Positions 8,472 to 18,440 are shown, counted from the first letter of the stretch. The stretch is DNA of 64,000 nt from Carnobacterium maltaromaticum DSM 20342 (GCF_000744945.1 NZ_JQMX01000001.1:496001-560000), one strand, 5' to 3'. The notes: generated by a model from the sequence alone, not told the origin. Numbers and translations are program-made.

Positions 8472-8564
8472 AGATACACCTTTAGATGGATTCTTTCAGA
8501 TTGTGCATATTGTATAATTAAGTTACATTTTTAATTTAAATAATTATAGAAAGTAGGAATGAAA

Positions 8565-9131
8565 ATGAAAAATTGGATGAAAGCTGTTATTGGAGTGGTG
8601 GTGGTTTTAGCTCTACTAGCTATTCCATTTATTACCTCATACAATTCATTGGTAAATGCCGAGAGTGCTGTCGATTCTCAGTGGGCAAATGTCGAATCAA
8701 AATTACAAAGAAGATATGATTTAATTCCCAATTTGGTCAATTCTGTTAAAGGAAGTATGACACAAGAGAAGGAAGTTTTTGGTGCAATTGCTGATGCGCG
8801 TTCTAAGTTAAGTGGAGCAAAGACAGTAGATGATAAGGTTAAAGCCAATAATGAACTAGAATCAGCTGTTTCAAGATTATTAGTTGTTGTTGAAAATTAT
8901 CCTGATTTAAAATCAAATCAAAATGTACAGGGATTAATGGATGAATTAGCAGGAACTGAAAATAGAATTTCTGTTGAGCGTGATCGATATAATAAAGCTG
9001 TTCAAACGTATAATAATAAAGTCAAAAGATTTCCAGGCTCAATTATTGCGAACATGACTGGCTTTGAACCGCGAGCATTCTTTACTGCAGTAGATGGAGC
9101 CGATAAAGCTCCATCAGTTAATTTTGATTAA
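8565..9131 (+). CDS. lemA: LemA family protein
   Basis: 188 aa. One N-terminal membrane span (about 6-24) is followed by a helical cytoplasmic-like domain with the family pattern SQWANVESKLQRRYDLIPNLV and a C-terminal NMTGFEPRAFF motif. LemA proteins are membrane-anchored helical proteins of unknown role. I prefer the ATG at 8565, six bases after AAAGTAGGA, over the ATG at 8559, which is too close to that site. The TPM-domain gene follows after 40 bases and is probably co-transcribed; this pairing is common across bacteria. A TATAAT box lies about 50 bases upstream. Confidence 0.92.
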   Translation: MKNWMKAVIGVVVVLALLAIPFITSYNSLVNAESAVDSQWANVESKLQRRYDLIPNLVNSVKGSMTQEKEVFGAIADARSKLSGAKTVDDKVKANNELESAVSRLLVVVENYPDLKSNQNVQGLMDELAGTENRISVERDRYNKAVQTYNNKVKRFPGSIIANMTGFEPRAFFTAVDGADKAPSVNFD

Positions 9132-9171
9132 AAAGAATTTATGAGTGAAAAGAGCCTAGGAGCTGAAGAAA

Positions 9172-10005
9172 ATGCAAATTAAAAATAAACAATTGTCTTT
9201 GTATCTGAGCGTAATTGTCGTTAGTTTAATGGCCCTGTTCTTTTTTCCACAAACAATAAATGCAGCGTCTACTTTTCCAGCGGCGACCTCTAATTATTAT
9301 GTGGACGACGCAAAAATTCTATCCTCAACTACTGAGCAATTTATTCAATCAGTGAATAATAACTATCAACAAACTACAGAGAAACCTCAAATTGCTGTTG
9401 CAGCTGTAAAAAATATGCAGGGATTAACGCGGGAGGACTATGCCAATCAATTATTTGAAAAATGGCAAATTGGCAATAAAAAATTGGATAACGGAGTGCT
9501 AATTTTATTTTCACTTGAAGAGCGCCAAATTTGGATTGAAGTTGGATATGGTCTTGAAGGAGCATTAACAGATAGTGGTACAGGTGCAATTTTGGATCGG
9601 AATATAGACTTGTTAAAAGCCGATAAATTTGACGAAGCTTTAAAGAGTATCTTTACAGAAGTAGCAGTTAAAATAAATGGTGAATACGATTTTAAGAATG
9701 AGGAAATTTTCTCTGGATACGAAGTTGATGCTGAGAAATATTCAGATAGCGATGATTCTGGAATACTAAGTGTTTTTATTTTGATTGGAATCATTGTTGT
9801 AGTCAGTATATTTTTTGGTGGAGGCGGTTCTAATGGCCCAGGTGGACGTAGACGTAGAGGAAACATTTCACCACTATTATTTGGCTTATCTAGCGGAATT
9901 TTCAGAGGTGGCAGTGGTTCAGGAGGTTCTGGCGGCTTTGGTGGTGGAGGCTCCTTTGGCGGAGGCGGTTCTAGCGGCGGAGGCGGAGCTGGCAGGAGTT
10001 TTTAA
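9172..10005 (+). CDS. TPM-domain membrane protein, YgcG family
   Basis: 277 aa. A signal peptide (about 1-31, cleavage near INAAS) is followed by a TPM domain (about 40-165; YVDDAKILS at its start, WIEVGYGLEGALTDS in the middle). Then come a membrane span (about 203-222) and a Gly-rich tail from about 235 ending in GGAGRSF. TPM domains in other bacteria have been linked to phosphatase-like activity and to photosystem repair in plants; no function can be assigned here. It follows lemA in a two-gene operon and ends before a strong terminator. The tail resembles the Gly-rich end of the DUF2207 protein at 0.4-2.3 kb. Confidence 0.88.
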   Translation: MQIKNKQLSLYLSVIVVSLMALFFFPQTINAASTFPAATSNYYVDDAKILSSTTEQFIQSVNNNYQQTTEKPQIAVAAVKNMQGLTREDYANQLFEKWQIGNKKLDNGVLILFSLEERQIWIEVGYGLEGALTDSGTGAILDRNIDLLKADKFDEALKSIFTEVAVKINGEYDFKNEEIFSGYEVDAEKYSDSDDSGILSVFILIGIIVVVSIFFGGGGSNGPGGRRRRGNISPLLFGLSSGIFRGGSGSGGSGGFGGGGSFGGGGSSGGGGAGRSF

Positions 10006-10031
10006 GAATAGTATCAAAGAAATCTAAAATT

Positions 10032-10078
10032 AAAAACTGTTAAGTACGAAATGCAATTCGTGCTTAACAGTTTTTTTA
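10032..10078 (+). terminator. Terminator of the lemA operon
   Basis: AAAAACTGTTAAG pairs with CTTAACAGTTTTTTT around a small inner hairpin, followed by a T tract. Confidence 0.92.
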
Positions 10079-10535
10079 ATAACAACTATTTATTTGAGGG
10101 TTCTTTTATTGAATAAAGATAGAGGAAATGAATTTAAAAAAAGCACTTTTAAAAAAATTGTTAAAAAATAAAAAAAATAGCAACGTTATCTAAAATGAAT
10201 ACCAAAAACAAAGGATAACATTGAGATGGCAATGAAATTTCAAATAAAAAAATAACTTTTTATATTTTTTTGTGTTATCTATTTCAAGAAAAAATAACTT
10301 TTTATATAATAACGGTTGACAAAATATTTAAAGCTGATAGTATTGGTAGTGGCTTTGAAAGAGATTCCTTTAACACCAGTCTTAAGGAAAGGTAGCTGGG
10401 AAATTTAATCAGCCAACAGCGTACATACAGGGACGATTTTATTGCTTTAAACAGTTAGTTGTTTTTTTTTGCAAAAAAAAGAATCACCCGGATGTGTGGA
10501 CCTAGTATGAAAGAATTTAGGAAGGGGGAAATTAA
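10079..10535 (+). promoter_or_regulatory. Leader and promoter region of the str operon
   Basis: A 457-base gap without a gene. The promoter is TTGACA (10316-10321), 16 bases, TAGTAT (10338-10343), leaving an untranslated leader of about 185 bases. Upstream are an exact 19-bp direct repeat, AAAAAATAACTTTTTATAT, at 10247-10265 and 10289-10307 (42 bases apart), and a GTTATC/GATAAC inverted repeat (10186-10191, 10214-10219). The AT-rich repeats upstream of -35 may act as UP elements. I recognise no known leader RNA here. Confidence 0.6.
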
Positions 10536-10949
10536 ATGCCTACAATTAATCAATTAGTTCGTAAGCGTCGTAAGTCAACAAAATCAATGTCAGATTCACC
10601 AGCATTGAACAAAGGCTACAACAGTTTTAAGAAACGTCAAACAGACACTAAATCACCTCAAAAACGTGGTGTATGTACTCGTGTGGGAACAATGACGCCT
10701 AAAAAACCTAACTCAGCGTTACGTAAGTATGCTCGTGTGCGTTTGTCTAACTTATTAGAAGTGACTGCTTATATCCCAGGAATTGGGCACAACTTACAAG
10801 AACATAGTGTCGTTCTTATTCGTGGTGGACGTGTAAAAGATTTACCAGGAGTTCGTTATCATATTGTTCGTGGTGCTTTAGATACAGCTGGAGTGACAGA
10901 TCGTAAACAAAGCCGTTCAAAATATGGTGCGAAAAGACCAAAAGCTTAA
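10536..10949 (+). CDS. rpsL: 30S ribosomal protein S12
   Basis: 137 aa, the full length for Firmicutes. It has the invariant sequences [15 protein letters not shown] start, [19 protein letters not shown], and [11 protein letters not shown]; the Lys at the PKKPNS site is the classical streptomycin-resistance position and is unchanged. It starts the str operon and is preceded by a GGAAGGGGG ribosome binding site. S12 sits at the decoding centre of the small subunit. The next gene, rpsG, begins 56 bases downstream. Confidence 0.98.
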   Translation: MPTINQLVRKRRKSTKSMSDSPALNKGYNSFKKRQTDTKSPQKRGVCTRVGTMTPKKPNSALRKYARVRLSNLLEVTAYIPGIGHNLQEHSVVLIRGGRVKDLPGVRYHIVRGALDTAGVTDRKQSRSKYGAKRPKA

Positions 10950-11005
10950 ATTTTAGATGAAATTGTTAAACTTAAAAAATATACTCTTTGAAAGGAGGAA
11001 TTTGG

Positions 11006-11476
11006 ATGCCTCGTAAAGGTCCGATTACAAAACGTGATGTCTTACCTGATCCAATTTATAATTCAAAATTAGTAACACGTTTAGTTAACCGTATTATGGT
11101 TGATGGAAAACGTGGAAAAGCAGCTACAATTCTTTATAGTTCATTTGAAATGATCAAAGAGGAAACTGGCAATGATCCAATGGAAGTATTTGAACAAGCA
11201 ATGAAAAATATCATGCCTGTGCTAGAAGTTAAAGCTCGTCGTGTTGGGGGTTCTAACTATCAAGTTCCAGTTGAAGTTCGTGCCGATCGTCGTACAGCGC
11301 TTGGTTTACGTTGGTTAGTAAGCTATTCACGTTTACGTGGAGAAGACACTATGGAACAACGTCTTGCAAAAGAAATCATGGATGCTGCTAACAATACTGG
11401 TTCAGCTGTTAAAAAACGTGAAGATACTCATAAAATGGCAGAAGCCAATAAAGCTTTTGCTCATTATCGTTGGTAA
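11006..11476 (+). CDS. rpsG: 30S ribosomal protein S7
   Basis: 156 aa, the family length. The N-terminus [18 protein letters not shown] is typical, and the start ATG at 11006 is placed just after AAAGGAGG; an upstream TTG in frame overlaps that site and is not the start. S7 binds the 3' major domain of 16S rRNA and organises the head of the 30S subunit. Second gene of rpsL-rpsG-fusA-tuf. Confidence 0.98.
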   Translation: MPRKGPITKRDVLPDPIYNSKLVTRLVNRIMVDGKRGKAATILYSSFEMIKEETGNDPMEVFEQAMKNIMPVLEVKARRVGGSNYQVPVEVRADRRTALGLRWLVSYSRLRGEDTMEQRLAKEIMDAANNTGSAVKKREDTHKMAEANKAFAHYRW

Positions 11477-11517
11477 TACAGCTTAAATTTTAACCAAAAG
11501 AGAGGTGTACGAAACTA

Positions 11518-13602
11518 ATGTCAAAAAGAGAGTTTTCTCTAGAAAAAACACGTAATATTGGAATTATGGCGCATATTGATGCTGGTAAAACAACAACAAC
11601 AGAGCGTGTCCTTTATTACACAGGTAAAATTCATAAAATTGGTGAGACGCATGATGGTGGAGCACAAATGGACTGGATGGATCAAGAGCAAGAACGTGGA
11701 ATTACGATTACATCTGCAGCAACAACAGCAGAATGGAATGGCTACCGCGTGAATATTATTGATACTCCTGGTCACGTTGATTTCACTGTTGAAGTAGAAC
11801 GTTCACTACGCGTGTTAGATGGAGCTGTTGCTTTACTTGATGCACAATCAGGTGTAGAACCACAAACAGAAACCGTTTGGCGTCAAGCTACAACATATGG
11901 CGTACCTCGTATTGTTTTTGTGAATAAAATGGATAAAACAGGAGCTGATTTCTTATATTCTGTTGGAACAATCCATGATCGTTTACAGGCAAATGCACAT
12001 CCAATTCAATTGCCAATAGGTGCTGAAGATAATTTTACTGGAATTATTGATTTAATCAAAATGAAGGCTGAAATTTATGAAGATGATCTAGGTAATAATA
12101 TTCGTGAGGAAGATATTCCTGCAGACTATCAAGAACTGGCTAATGAGTGGCGTGATAAATTAATCGAAGCCGTTGCTGAAACAGACGAAGACTTAATGAT
12201 GAAATATCTAGAAGGCGAAGAGCTGACTAATGACGAAATCGTTAAAGCTATCCGTGAAGCGACTGTCAAAGCTGAATTTTATCCTGTATTATGTGGATCA
12301 GCCTTTAAAAATAAAGGGGTTCAATTAATGCTTGATGCAGTTATTGATTATTTGCCGTCACCATTGGATGTACCTGCAATTACTGGAACGGTTCCTGGAA
12401 CTGAAGAAGTTGTTGCTCGTCCAGCTGATGATGATGCCCCTTTTGCTGCCTTAGCATTTAAAGTTATGACAGATCCATTCGTTGGACGTTTAACTTTCTT
12501 CCGAGTATATTCTGGAACATTAAATGGTGGCTCTTATGTAAAAAATGCGACTAAAGGCAAACGTGAACGAATCGGTCGTATTTTACAAATGCACGCGAAT
12601 TCACGTAATGAAATTCCTGTCGTTTATTCAGGAGATATTGCAGCGGCAGTTGGCCTTAAAGATACAACAACTGGTGACACATTATGTGATGAAAAACAAG
12701 AAGTTATCTTAGAATCGATGATTTTCCCAGAACCTGTTATCCAAGTAGCGATTGAGCCAAAATCAAAAGCTGATCAAGATAAAATGGGTATTGCTTTACA
12801 AAAGCTTGCTGAAGAAGATCCAACCTTCCGGGCTGAAACAGACCAAGAAACTGGCGAAACAATTATCGCTGGGATGGGAGAGTTACACTTAGATATTATT
12901 GTTGATCGTATGCGTCGCGAGTTTAATGTAGAAGCTAGCGTAGGTGCTCCTCAAGTATCTTATCGTGAGACCTTCCGTGGTTCGACTGAAGCCGAAGGTA
13001 AATTCGTTCGACAATCGGGTGGTAAAGGTCAATACGGTCACGTATGGATTGAATTTACACCGAATGAAGAAGGTAAAGGGTTTGAATTTGAAAATGCGAT
13101 TGTTGGTGGGGTTGTTCCTCGTGAATATATCCCAGCTGTTAAGGCCGGTTTGGAAGGCGCATTAGAAAATGGAGTTTTAGCTGGCTATCCATTAGTGGAT
13201 ATTAAAGCGAAACTGTATGATGGATCGTATCATGATGTCGATTCAAATGAGATGGCCTTTAAGGTAGCTGCTTCAATGGCACTTAAAAATGCGGCTAAAA
13301 AAGCAAATCCTGTTATTCTTGAACCAATTATGGCGGTTGAAATTACAGTACCAGAAGATTATTTAGGTGATGTTATGGGACATGTTACAGCTCGTCGTGG
13401 TCGAATTGAAGGAACTGAAACACGTGGTAATGCTCAAATCGTTCAAAGTATGATTCCTTTATCAGAAATGTTTGGTTATGCAACAACATTGCGTTCAGCT
13501 TCACAAGGACGTGGTACATTCTCAATGACATTTGATCATTATGAAGATGTTCCAAAATCAATTTCAGAAGAAATTATTAAAAAAAATGGCGGAGAAATTT
13601 AA
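11518..13602 (+). CDS. fusA: Elongation factor G
   Basis: 694 aa. The GTPase domain has the P-loop [10 protein letters not shown] (17-26), the switch region RGITI and DTPGHVDF, and NKMD. Domains II to V follow, with the conserved [10 protein letters not shown] region of domain IV and [10 protein letters not shown] in domain V. EF-G drives ribosomal translocation and, with RRF, ribosome recycling. An AGAGGTG site lies ahead of the start. The sequence is canonical, with no sign of a fusidic-acid-resistant paralogue. Confidence 0.98.
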   Translation: MSKREFSLEKTRNIGIMAHIDAGKTTTTERVLYYTGKIHKIGETHDGGAQMDWMDQEQERGITITSAATTAEWNGYRVNIIDTPGHVDFTVEVERSLRVLDGAVALLDAQSGVEPQTETVWRQATTYGVPRIVFVNKMDKTGADFLYSVGTIHDRLQANAHPIQLPIGAEDNFTGIIDLIKMKAEIYEDDLGNNIREEDIPADYQELANEWRDKLIEAVAETDEDLMMKYLEGEELTNDEIVKAIREATVKAEFYPVLCGSAFKNKGVQLMLDAVIDYLPSPLDVPAITGTVPGTEEVVARPADDDAPFAALAFKVMTDPFVGRLTFFRVYSGTLNGGSYVKNATKGKRERIGRILQMHANSRNEIPVVYSGDIAAAVGLKDTTTGDTLCDEKQEVILESMIFPEPVIQVAIEPKSKADQDKMGIALQKLAEEDPTFRAETDQETGETIIAGMGELHLDIIVDRMRREFNVEASVGAPQVSYRETFRGSTEAEGKFVRQSGGKGQYGHVWIEFTPNEEGKGFEFENAIVGGVVPREYIPAVKAGLEGALENGVLAGYPLVDIKAKLYDGSYHDVDSNEMAFKVAASMALKNAAKKANPVILEPIMAVEITVPEDYLGDVMGHVTARRGRIEGTETRGNAQIVQSMIPLSEMFGYATTLRSASQGRGTFSMTFDHYEDVPKSISEEIIKKNGGEI

Positions 13603-13663
13603 TTTAAACGAGCCAATTCTAAATAAAATAAAAAAGATGTAATTATAAGGAGGAAATAATAAA

Positions 13664-14851
13664 ATGGCAAAAGCAACATTTGATCGTTCAAAAAGTCACG
13701 TTAACATTGGTACTATCGGACACGTTGACCATGGTAAAACAACTTTAACAGCTGCAATCGCAACTGTATTATCTAAACATGGTGGCGGTTCTGCGCAAAA
13801 CTATGCAGATATCGATAACGCTCCAGAAGAAAAAGAACGTGGTATTACAATCAATACTTCACACATCGAATATGAAACTGACACTCGTCACTACGCACAC
13901 GTAGATTGCCCAGGTCACGCGGATTACGTTAAAAACATGATCACTGGTGCTGCACAAATGGATGGCGCTATCTTAGTAGTATCTGCTGCAGATGGTCCAA
14001 TGCCACAAACTCGTGAGCATATCTTACTTTCTCGTCAAGTTGGTGTTCCATACATCGTTGTCTTCTTAAACAAAGTAGACATGGTTGATGATGAAGAATT
14101 ATTAGAATTAGTCGAAATGGAAGTTCGTGATCTATTATCAGAATACGATTTCCCAGGTGATGACACTCCAGTTATCGCTGGTTCAGCTCTTAAAGCCCTA
14201 GAAGGCGAAGCTTCATACGAAGAAAAAGTTCTAGAATTAATGGCTGCAGTTGATGAGTACATTCCTACTCCACAACGTGATACTGAAAAACCATTCATGA
14301 TGCCAGTTGAGGATGTATTCTCAATCACTGGACGTGGAACTGTTGCAACAGGACGTGTTGAACGTGGTGAAGTACGTGTTGGTGAAGAAGTTGAAATTGT
14401 TGGGATCAACGAAGCCCCTACAAAAACAATTGTAACTGGTGTTGAAATGTTCCGTAAATTATTAGATTACGCACAAGCTGGAGATAACATTGGCGCATTA
14501 CTACGTGGTGTAGCTCGTGAAGATATCGAACGTGGACAAGTACTTGCTAAACCAGGTACAATCACTCCACACACAAAGTTTAAAGCTGAAATCTATGTAT
14601 TATCAAAAGAAGAGGGTGGACGTCACACTCCATTCTTCACAAACTACCGTCCACAGTTCTACTTCCGTACAACTGATGTAACTGGTGTTTGTGAGTTACC
14701 AGAAGGCGTTGAAATGGTAATGCCTGGCGATAACGTTACAATTGAAGTAACTCTTATCAACCCAATCGCTATCGAAGCAGGAACGAACTTCTCTATCCGT
14801 GAGGGTGGACGTACAGTTGGAGCCGGTGTTGTAGCTGAAATCCAAGCTTAA
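13664..14851 (+). CDS. tuf: Elongation factor Tu
   Basis: 395 aa. The GTP-binding motifs are complete: GHVDHGKT (19-26), [13 protein letters not shown] and SALK. Domains II and III end in the typical [11 protein letters not shown]. It carries aminoacyl-tRNA to the ribosomal A site. RBS AAGGAGG is strong and codon use is highly biased, as expected for the most abundant protein. It closes the str operon, since a terminator follows. The S10 ribosomal protein operon does not follow here, unlike in Bacillus subtilis. Confidence 0.98.
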   Translation: MAKATFDRSKSHVNIGTIGHVDHGKTTLTAAIATVLSKHGGGSAQNYADIDNAPEEKERGITINTSHIEYETDTRHYAHVDCPGHADYVKNMITGAAQMDGAILVVSAADGPMPQTREHILLSRQVGVPYIVVFLNKVDMVDDEELLELVEMEVRDLLSEYDFPGDDTPVIAGSALKALEGEASYEEKVLELMAAVDEYIPTPQRDTEKPFMMPVEDVFSITGRGTVATGRVERGEVRVGEEVEIVGINEAPTKTIVTGVEMFRKLLDYAQAGDNIGALLRGVAREDIERGQVLAKPGTITPHTKFKAEIYVLSKEEGGRHTPFFTNYRPQFYFRTTDVTGVCELPEGVEMVMPGDNVTIEVTLINPIAIEAGTNFSIREGGRTVGAGVVAEIQA

Positions 14852-14916
14852 TTTAACCTTTAAAAGAACAATCAAATAATCAGACATTAGTGAAGGTAAC
14901 TAATGCGTGTCCAGAC

Positions 14917-14955
14917 GAAAAAAGCGTATTCTCTTTTGAGAATACGCTTTTTTAT
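14917..14955. terminator. Terminator between tuf and the ccpN/PPDK-regulator genes
   Basis: AAAAAAGCGTATTCTC and GAGAATACGCTTTTTT form a 16-bp stem with a four-base loop. It is symmetric, with A and T tracts, and serves the convergent genes on both sides. Confidence 0.95.
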
Positions 14956-14961
14956 TAACGA

Positions 14962-15792
14962 TTAATTATCATAACTCATATCGTCTAATTGAAGGGTGTC
15001 CAAAATAATGGCAGCTGTTTCTTCAATTGATTTCGTGGCAACATTAATGACTAGGCAGCCTAATTTCTCATAGAGATTTTGCGCAAATTCTAATTCTTCA
15101 TTAATACGATCTCTATCAGAATAAGTCGTATCTGGATTTAATCCATAAGCAATCATGCGTTCACGTCGGATAGAGTTTAATAGTTCTGGATCATTTGTTA
15201 ACCCCACAATTTTTTTAGGATTGACTTTCCATAACTGATCTGGAATATGTGATTCTGGGATTAATGGCAGATTTGCCACTTTTAAGTTTTTATTAGCTAA
15301 AAACATACTCAAAGGTGTTTTAGACGTACGAGATACGCCTAAAATAACAATATCAGCCTCTAGGAAGCCTTTTGGATCTTTTCCATCGTCGTACTTAACG
15401 GCAAACTCAATCGCACCGATACGGTGGAAATAATTGTCGTTTAATTGATGTAGGGCACCAGGTTCTTTACTAGGAGTAGATCCAGTCCGTTTAACAATTT
15501 CGTCTACCATTGGATTTAACAAGTCAAAACAAAATAAATTATGTTCCTGACAAAAATCACACGCAATTTTACTTAGACCATCCGTGATTAAGGTGTGAAC
15601 AATCATCGCATTTTCATTCTTAGCTTGTTCTAAAATTGAAAGTAATGTTCCTTCTCCACGTACAAAAGGGTAACGAGAAACATTGAAATCGGTTGTTGGA
15701 AATTGAGACATGGCTGCCTGACTTAATTTATTGGCAGTTTCGCCAACTGAATCTGAAATAATGTAAACAAATTGATCTGTTTGATTCTCCAT
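14962..15792 (-). CDS. Pyruvate,phosphate dikinase regulatory protein (copy 1)
   Basis: 276 aa. Belongs to the DUF299 kinase/pyrophosphorylase family, which phosphorylates and dephosphorylates PPDK or PEP synthase using ADP and Pi. The P-loop-like motif is ILGVSRTSKTPLSM, preceded by the family motif PGALHQLNDNYFHRIGAIEFAVKYDDGKDP. RBS AAAGGAG precedes the ATG. A second full-length family member lies just upstream on the same strand, separated by a terminator. In Bacillus subtilis a single homologue, YqfL, sits beside ccpN and modulates CcpN-dependent gluconeogenic control; which target this copy has is unknown. Confidence 0.9.
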   Translation of the reverse strand: MENQTDQFVYIISDSVGETANKLSQAAMSQFPTTDFNVSRYPFVRGEGTLLSILEQAKNENAMIVHTLITDGLSKIACDFCQEHNLFCFDLLNPMVDEIVKRTGSTPSKEPGALHQLNDNYFHRIGAIEFAVKYDDGKDPKGFLEADIVILGVSRTSKTPLSMFLANKNLKVANLPLIPESHIPDQLWKVNPKKIVGLTNDPELLNSIRRERMIAYGLNPDTTYSDRDRINEELEFAQNLYEKLGCLVINVATKSIEETAAIILDTLQLDDMSYDN

Positions 15793-15872
15793 AAAAAAAG
15801 CTCCTTTAATAATTTCTATTGTTTCTTTTATTATAGCGTATTTAACAAGTGAAGCAACTCAAATTTAAGGTA

Positions 15873-15903
15873 GAAAAAAAGACTTGCCCTGAGGAGGCAA
15901 GTC
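15873..15903 (-). terminator. Terminator between the two PPDK regulators
   Basis: Read on the minus strand: GACTTGCC, a 7-base loop, GGCAAGTC, then seven T. It ends the ccpN transcript, so copy 1 has its own promoter or depends on read-through. Confidence 0.9.
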
Positions 15904-15988
15904 AAAAGGTTTAGGAGACACAAAAATGAGGTTTTTTATGCCTAAAGGTATCGAATATATTGTACTCCATATGGAGGGACAAACGTCA

Positions 15989-16789
15989 TTAGGGTAGTTC
16001 ACAAATTAGAGCCGCTGTTTCTTCAATAGCTCGATGTTCAACATCAATAACTTTAATGCCAAGCTGACTGTAAAGCTTGGCTGAATAAGCTAATTCTTCA
16101 ATGACTCGTTCTTTACTAGAGTAGCTAGAATCTTCATTTAGACCTAACGATTTTAGGCGAGAGGTTCTGATTTTCATAAGAGCTTCTGGACTACTTGTTA
16201 GACCGATAATCTTCGCAGGATCAATTTCAAATAATTCTTTTGGCAAACTTGCTTCTGGAATCAAAGGTAAATTTGCAACTTTATAATTTTTGTTAGCTAA
16301 ATACATACTTAGCGGTGTTTTAGAGGTACGTGAAATGCCTAAAATAACATAATCTGCCAATAAAAAACTTCTAGGATCTTTACCATCATCAAATTTTACG
16401 GCAAACTCAATTGCGGAGACACGTCTAAAATAATGTTCGTCAAGCTTGTGAAGGGCGCCAGGTTCTTCTTTTGGAGCAATTCCTGTTTTAGCATGGAGAA
16501 CTTTAGTTAAAGGACTCATCACATCAACAAAAGAAAGTCCCGTATCTTGGCAAAAATTAGTCACTAAATCTACAAATTCAGCGGTCACTAAAGTATGTAC
16601 GATTACGCCATTTTCTTTTAAGGCTTCATTTAAGATTTCGTTTAACATCATCTTATCTTCAATAAAAGGATGGCGGCGAATATCTGTAATTTTTAAAGTT
16701 GGAAATTGAACAAGAACAGCAGAGACCACTTTTTGAGCAGTTTCTCCAATCGAATCAGATAAAACATAAATAACAGGATTTGTATTCAT
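15989..16789 (-). CDS. yqfL: Pyruvate,phosphate dikinase regulatory protein (copy 2)
   Basis: 266 aa, same DUF299 family as copy 1, with the intact motif ILGISRTSKTPLSM and PGALHKLDEHYFRRVSAIEFAVKFDDGKDP. The two copies align along their whole length but differ at many positions, so this is an old duplication or separate acquisition, not a recent tandem copy. It lies 42 bases downstream of ccpN on the same strand, with a GGAG site, and is the positional equivalent of Bacillus yqfL. Likely controls the PEP/pyruvate node together with CcpN. Confidence 0.9.
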   Translation of the reverse strand: MNTNPVIYVLSDSIGETAQKVVSAVLVQFPTLKITDIRRHPFIEDKMMLNEILNEALKENGVIVHTLVTAEFVDLVTNFCQDTGLSFVDVMSPLTKVLHAKTGIAPKEEPGALHKLDEHYFRRVSAIEFAVKFDDGKDPRSFLLADYVILGISRTSKTPLSMYLANKNYKVANLPLIPEASLPKELFEIDPAKIIGLTSSPEALMKIRTSRLKSLGLNEDSSYSSKERVIEELAYSAKLYSQLGIKVIDVEHRAIEETAALICELP

Positions 16790-16831
16790 AACCTAAACTC
16801 CTTCTATAGCTGTTTAAGGGATTAAATAAAA

Positions 16832-17455
16832 TTATCTATTTAAATGTAATGCTTCGTTTATAAAATGTTTTAGTACAACAGTTTTTGAAATTTTCCCAAT
16901 TACCTTTAGAGGATTTTGTGTATCAACAACTGGAATAGAATCAATTTCATGTTGAATAATTTTGTAACCTGCATCAAGAATACGTTCATTTTCTTGAATT
17001 GTAATAACATTTGGCATCCTAGTCATAATCATAGCTACTGGGATAGTATGCGTATCAGTACTTGAAATCGTACTACGTAACAAATCTTTTCGTGAAATAA
17101 CACCTAACAATTCATCATTTTCAACGACATATAAAGTGCCGACATCATGCATGAAAAGCATGGTTACAGCATCACTAACTGTAGTTTCCTTTTTTACATT
17201 AATAGGGGGAACCATGATTTCTGTAATTTTCTTTTCATATAAATCATCGAAAAGCAGCGGGTCAAAATTTTGTCCAGAAAAGAAGTAACCAACTTTAGGA
17301 CGAGCATCTAAAATGCCAGTCATCGTTAAAATAGCTAAATCACTTCTTAATGTTGGTTTGGATAAACTTAATTGTTTCGCAATATTATCGGCACTAATCG
17401 GTTCATCTGTTTTAACAATTTGAATGATTTTCTTTTGTCTTGTTGTTAACTCCAT
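16832..17455 (-). CDS. ccpN: CcpN-type HTH-CBS transcriptional repressor
   Basis: 207 aa. An N-terminal winged helix-turn-helix (about 1-60; DNIAKQLSLSKPTLRSDLAIL) is followed by two CBS domains (about 75-200; IMVPPINVKKETTVSDAV and MTRMPNVITIQENERI). This is the architecture of CcpN, a repressor of gluconeogenic genes in Bacillus that senses nucleotides through its CBS pair. A GAGGTG site precedes the ATG. The gene is followed by the DUF299 gene as in Bacillus. A 7-7-7 inverted repeat overlaps its promoter region and may be an autoregulatory site. Confidence 0.9.
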   Translation of the reverse strand: MELTTRQKKIIQIVKTDEPISADNIAKQLSLSKPTLRSDLAILTMTGILDARPKVGYFFSGQNFDPLLFDDLYEKKITEIMVPPINVKKETTVSDAVTMLFMHDVGTLYVVENDELLGVISRKDLLRSTISSTDTHTIPVAMIMTRMPNVITIQENERILDAGYKIIQHEIDSIPVVDTQNPLKVIGKISKTVVLKHFINEALHLNR

Positions 17456-17489
17456 TGTTACACCTCAATTGCAGTCATTTCTTTAAATA

Positions 17490-17510
17490 ATAGTATATAA
17501 TACATACTAT
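17490..17510. promoter_or_regulatory. Inverted repeat in the ccpN promoter
   Basis: ATAGTAT (17490-17496) and ATACTAT (17504-17510), seven bases apart, about 35 bases upstream of the ccpN start. The minus-strand -10 candidates TATTAT and TATACT lie inside it. AT-rich, so only moderate support for an operator. Confidence 0.4.
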
Positions 17511-17617
17511 AAAAATGCAATAAGACGTATTAAATAGAAAAAAGACCTATTAAAAATGTTTATATTGAAGTAAATAGTACTCTATTCTGTTTTTTTGCTT
17601 ATAATAAGTAAGCATAG

Positions 17618-17646
17618 TTGCTTAAAAGAAGAGGAATCGTTATAAT
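17618..17646 (+). promoter_or_regulatory. Promoter of zur
   Basis: TTGCTT (17618-17623), a 17-base spacer, and TATAAT (17641-17646), followed by AAAGGGGG and a GTG start. Confidence 0.7.
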
Positions 17647-17687
17647 AGAGGATAGAGAAATTAATCGAATAAAGGGGGTAAATAAGC

Positions 17688-18107
17688 GTGACAGCAGTTG
17701 AACAAGCAATTCAAAAACTAAAAGAAAATGGGTATAAGTACACTGACAAGCGTGAAAATATGCTCCTATTATTTGCAAACGAAAATCGTTACTTGACTGC
17801 AAAGGAAGTTCAAATTTGTTTAAAAGATAAGTATCCTAATTTAAGTTATGATACTATCTATCGAAATATATACACTTTTGTAGAAATGAATATTCTAGAA
17901 GAAACAGAACTAAATGGTGAAAAAATATTTCGTTTTGGATGCATGCATACAGGACATCATCATCATTTTATCTGTACAATATGTGGAAATACGAGAGAAA
18001 TTAACATGTGTCCAATGAATTTTTTTGAAGATCAATTAACAGGTTGTGAAATTGAAAGCCATCGATTTGAAATATTTGGAAAATGTGAAAAATGTGTAGC
18101 CGTTTAA
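17688..18107 (+). CDS. zur: Fur-family zinc uptake regulator
   Basis: 139 aa, GTG start. The N-terminal winged helix (KYTDKRENMLLLF, then SYDTIYRNIYTFVE as recognition helix) and the C-terminal metal-binding part with HTGHHHHFICTICG, CPM and a final KCEKC are those of the Fur family. The sequence follows Bacillus Zur more closely than PerR or Fur, notably NENGYKYTDKRE-like and GEKIFRFGC regions, and Bacillus zur also lies beside ccpN/yqfL. The two CxxC pairs form the structural zinc site. It should repress zinc import genes when zinc is ample. Own promoter and terminator. Confidence 0.88.
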   Translation: MTAVEQAIQKLKENGYKYTDKRENMLLLFANENRYLTAKEVQICLKDKYPNLSYDTIYRNIYTFVEMNILEETELNGEKIFRFGCMHTGHHHHFICTICGNTREINMCPMNFFEDQLTGCEIESHRFEIFGKCEKCVAV

Positions 18108-18111
18108 TAGG

Positions 18112-18157
18112 AAGTATTTTAGGATTTTCTAGTTGGGATTCTAAAATACTTTTTTTG
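18112..18157 (+). terminator. Terminator of zur
   Basis: AAGTATTTTAG and CTAAAATACTT with an 18-base loop, then a T tract. The rest of the 18158-18320 gap is AT-rich with nothing recognisable until the rpsU promoter. Confidence 0.88.
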
Positions 18158-18320
18158 ATTTATACACTTATTTTAAGAGATAAACAAAAAAATGGATGAC
18201 ATTTTTAATTAAATGTTAAGGCAAAATGAGAGTCCTTAAAATAAATAGCTCTCACTAAGCTTATATACCAACAAATAAATAAAAAATTTGAAGTTTTTCG
18301 TAAGAATTTCAAATGTTTTA

Positions 18321-18349
18321 TTGACGTAATTTTATTCATTCGCTATAAT
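18321..18349 (+). promoter_or_regulatory. Promoter of rpsU-yqeY
   Basis: TTGACG (18321-18326), a 17-base spacer, TATAAT (18344-18349). A near-consensus vegetative promoter with a leader of about 85 bases. Confidence 0.8.
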
Positions 18350-18440
18350 GTAGAAGGACAGTTATTATTTATGACAAACTTAAGTTGGTTGCATAATGAA
18401 AAACGGTTACTTTTATAAGCTCGGAGGGAGGGAATTTAAT

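Noticed and set aside
9447..9866. 139-residue frame opposite the TPM-domain gene
   Set aside because: It mirrors the real gene, is rich in Pro from the Gly-rich tail, and has no initiation site.
10128..10160. Short cationic peptide frame upstream of rpsL (MNLKK...)
   Set aside because: The frame stops after eight codons and the AGAGG site is too close to the ATG.
14035..14409. 124-residue frame opposite tuf
   Set aside because: Shadow of a highly codon-biased gene; no start signal and no family resemblance.
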